NCBI RefSeq assembly: GCF_001929375.1
Contig: NZ_MSGO01000001.1
Span: 1-64,000, forward strand
Direction: 5' to 3'
Origin: Actinomyces oris
Lineage (GTDB): Bacteria > Actinomycetota > Actinomycetes > Actinomycetales > Actinomycetaceae
DNA: 64,000 bases
A program made the translations under genes and the position numbers. This document shows positions 63,600 through 64,000 of the stretch, in pieces. The notes under the pieces are model-generated. The model saw only the letters and a program-made list of their open reading frames with translations. It was not told the origin of the DNA and made no database searches. Every line of letters starts with the position of its first letter. Positions within the stretch are counted from its first letter, which is position 1.

Positions 63600-64000
63600 A
63601 TGGATCTAGTTAACTGGGTCACACGGGAGCGATTCAACGAATATATGGTTGCAGCCAATCATGATGTTGAAGCAGCACAGGAGCTGTACGAATGGAATGT
63701 TGCTGTTTCCGCAGCCTTCTTTGAGGTTATCTCACAGGTTGAGGTGGTGCTGAGGAATGCGGTAGATAAGGCTCTCCGACCGCTTGAGGTTCCGGAGAGT
63801 GCTCGGCTGGAAGTCAGTGGTGGATGGTGGTTTGCCAACCCTGCCTTTCTGGACGAAAAGTCCGAACTCACCTACTTTAAAGCTGCGATGGATCACTTAG
63901 GAGGAAAAGAAAAGGCGAAATTGGTGACTCGCGACAAAGTGTTTTCGTCGATGACCTTTGGGATTTGGGAAAGTATCTTCGGGCCTTCCCATGAGCAGCT
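63600..64000 (+). CDS. Abi-family (abortive infection) protein, 3' end outside the window
   Basis: The frame from ATG 63600 is open to the window edge (133 complete codons). It reads WVTRERFNEYMVAANHDVEAAQELYEWN split over the N-terminus, then VEVVLRNAVDKAL, a WWF segment and FGIWESIFG. The order (W...RF..Y, LYEWN, E..LRN) is that of Abi-like proteins, a phage-defence family related to HEPN RNases. GC is about half, far below the neighbours, suggesting recent transfer. No clear ribosome site was seen. The rest of the gene and any partner lie beyond 64000. Confidence 0.75.
   Translation, partial: MDLVNWVTRERFNEYMVAANHDVEAAQELYEWNVAVSAAFFEVISQVEVVLRNAVDKALRPLEVPESARLEVSGGWWFANPAFLDEKSELTYFKAAMDHLGGKEKAKLVTRDKVFSSMTFGIWESIFGPSHEQ

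Overview
The window is high-GC actinobacterial chromosome, most likely from an Actinomyces-type member of the Actinomycetaceae. This is inferred from overall GC, dense GTG starts, the purF-purM-DUF3073 neighbourhood, LAxTG-type wall-anchor signals and typical actinobacterial families (DUF3618, Holin-X, variant leucine-rich repeat proteins). Species was not determined. About 47 intact or partial protein genes, three tRNAs, one stop-interrupted paralogue and two gene relics can be supported.

Layout. 1-3000: the end of a calpain-type cysteine protease gene, followed by three tandem paralogues of a small membrane-anchored protein, the third broken by a stop. 3034-12713: a glyoxalase-fold protein, a giant 14-repeat WD40 protein with an acidic tail, a phosphatidylcholine synthase-like enzyme, a membrane protein, a methyltransferase and NADP glutamate dehydrogenase. 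13063-18129: two tandem, wall-anchored 5'-nucleotidase-like proteins with eroded metal sites. 18504-22748: a fructose operon (fruR-fruK-fruA). 23375-29521: sterol-carrier-like protein, RNB nuclease, purF, purM and DUF3073. 30497-31925: a Holin-X/DUF3618 envelope operon. 32390-39821: two ABC systems, one a heterodimeric exporter with strongly asymmetric ATP sites, the other a MacB/FtsX-like pair. 40114-45027: an acidic repeat membrane protein, a GH3 lipoprotein and a small metallopeptidase. 45195-45499: tRNA-Glu, tRNA-Asp, tRNA-Phe. 45575-52453: a PadR-controlled membrane protein, an MscS channel, msrB with an EEP-family hydrolase, an AEC carrier and a sugar kinase. 53116-58453: xseB and xseA separated by gene wreckage, then ispH and an amino acid permease. 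58588-63440: a GlsB-type protein, rmuC, an Ag85-fold membrane esterase and ychF. The window ends inside an Abi-family gene of visibly lower GC.

The most unusual signal lies between genes. At least four families of 65-135 bp imperfect inverted repeats, called A to D here, occupy intergenic gaps. Outer and inner stems are conserved while the centres vary. One copy abuts the break point of a truncated transporter gene, and one pair flanks a carrier gene in direct orientation. None was recognised as a named element. The strongest protein-level observations are the degenerate nucleotidase pair, the complementary ATP-site decay of the ABC heterodimer, and the calpain/paralogue locus, which could be an effector-immunity system.
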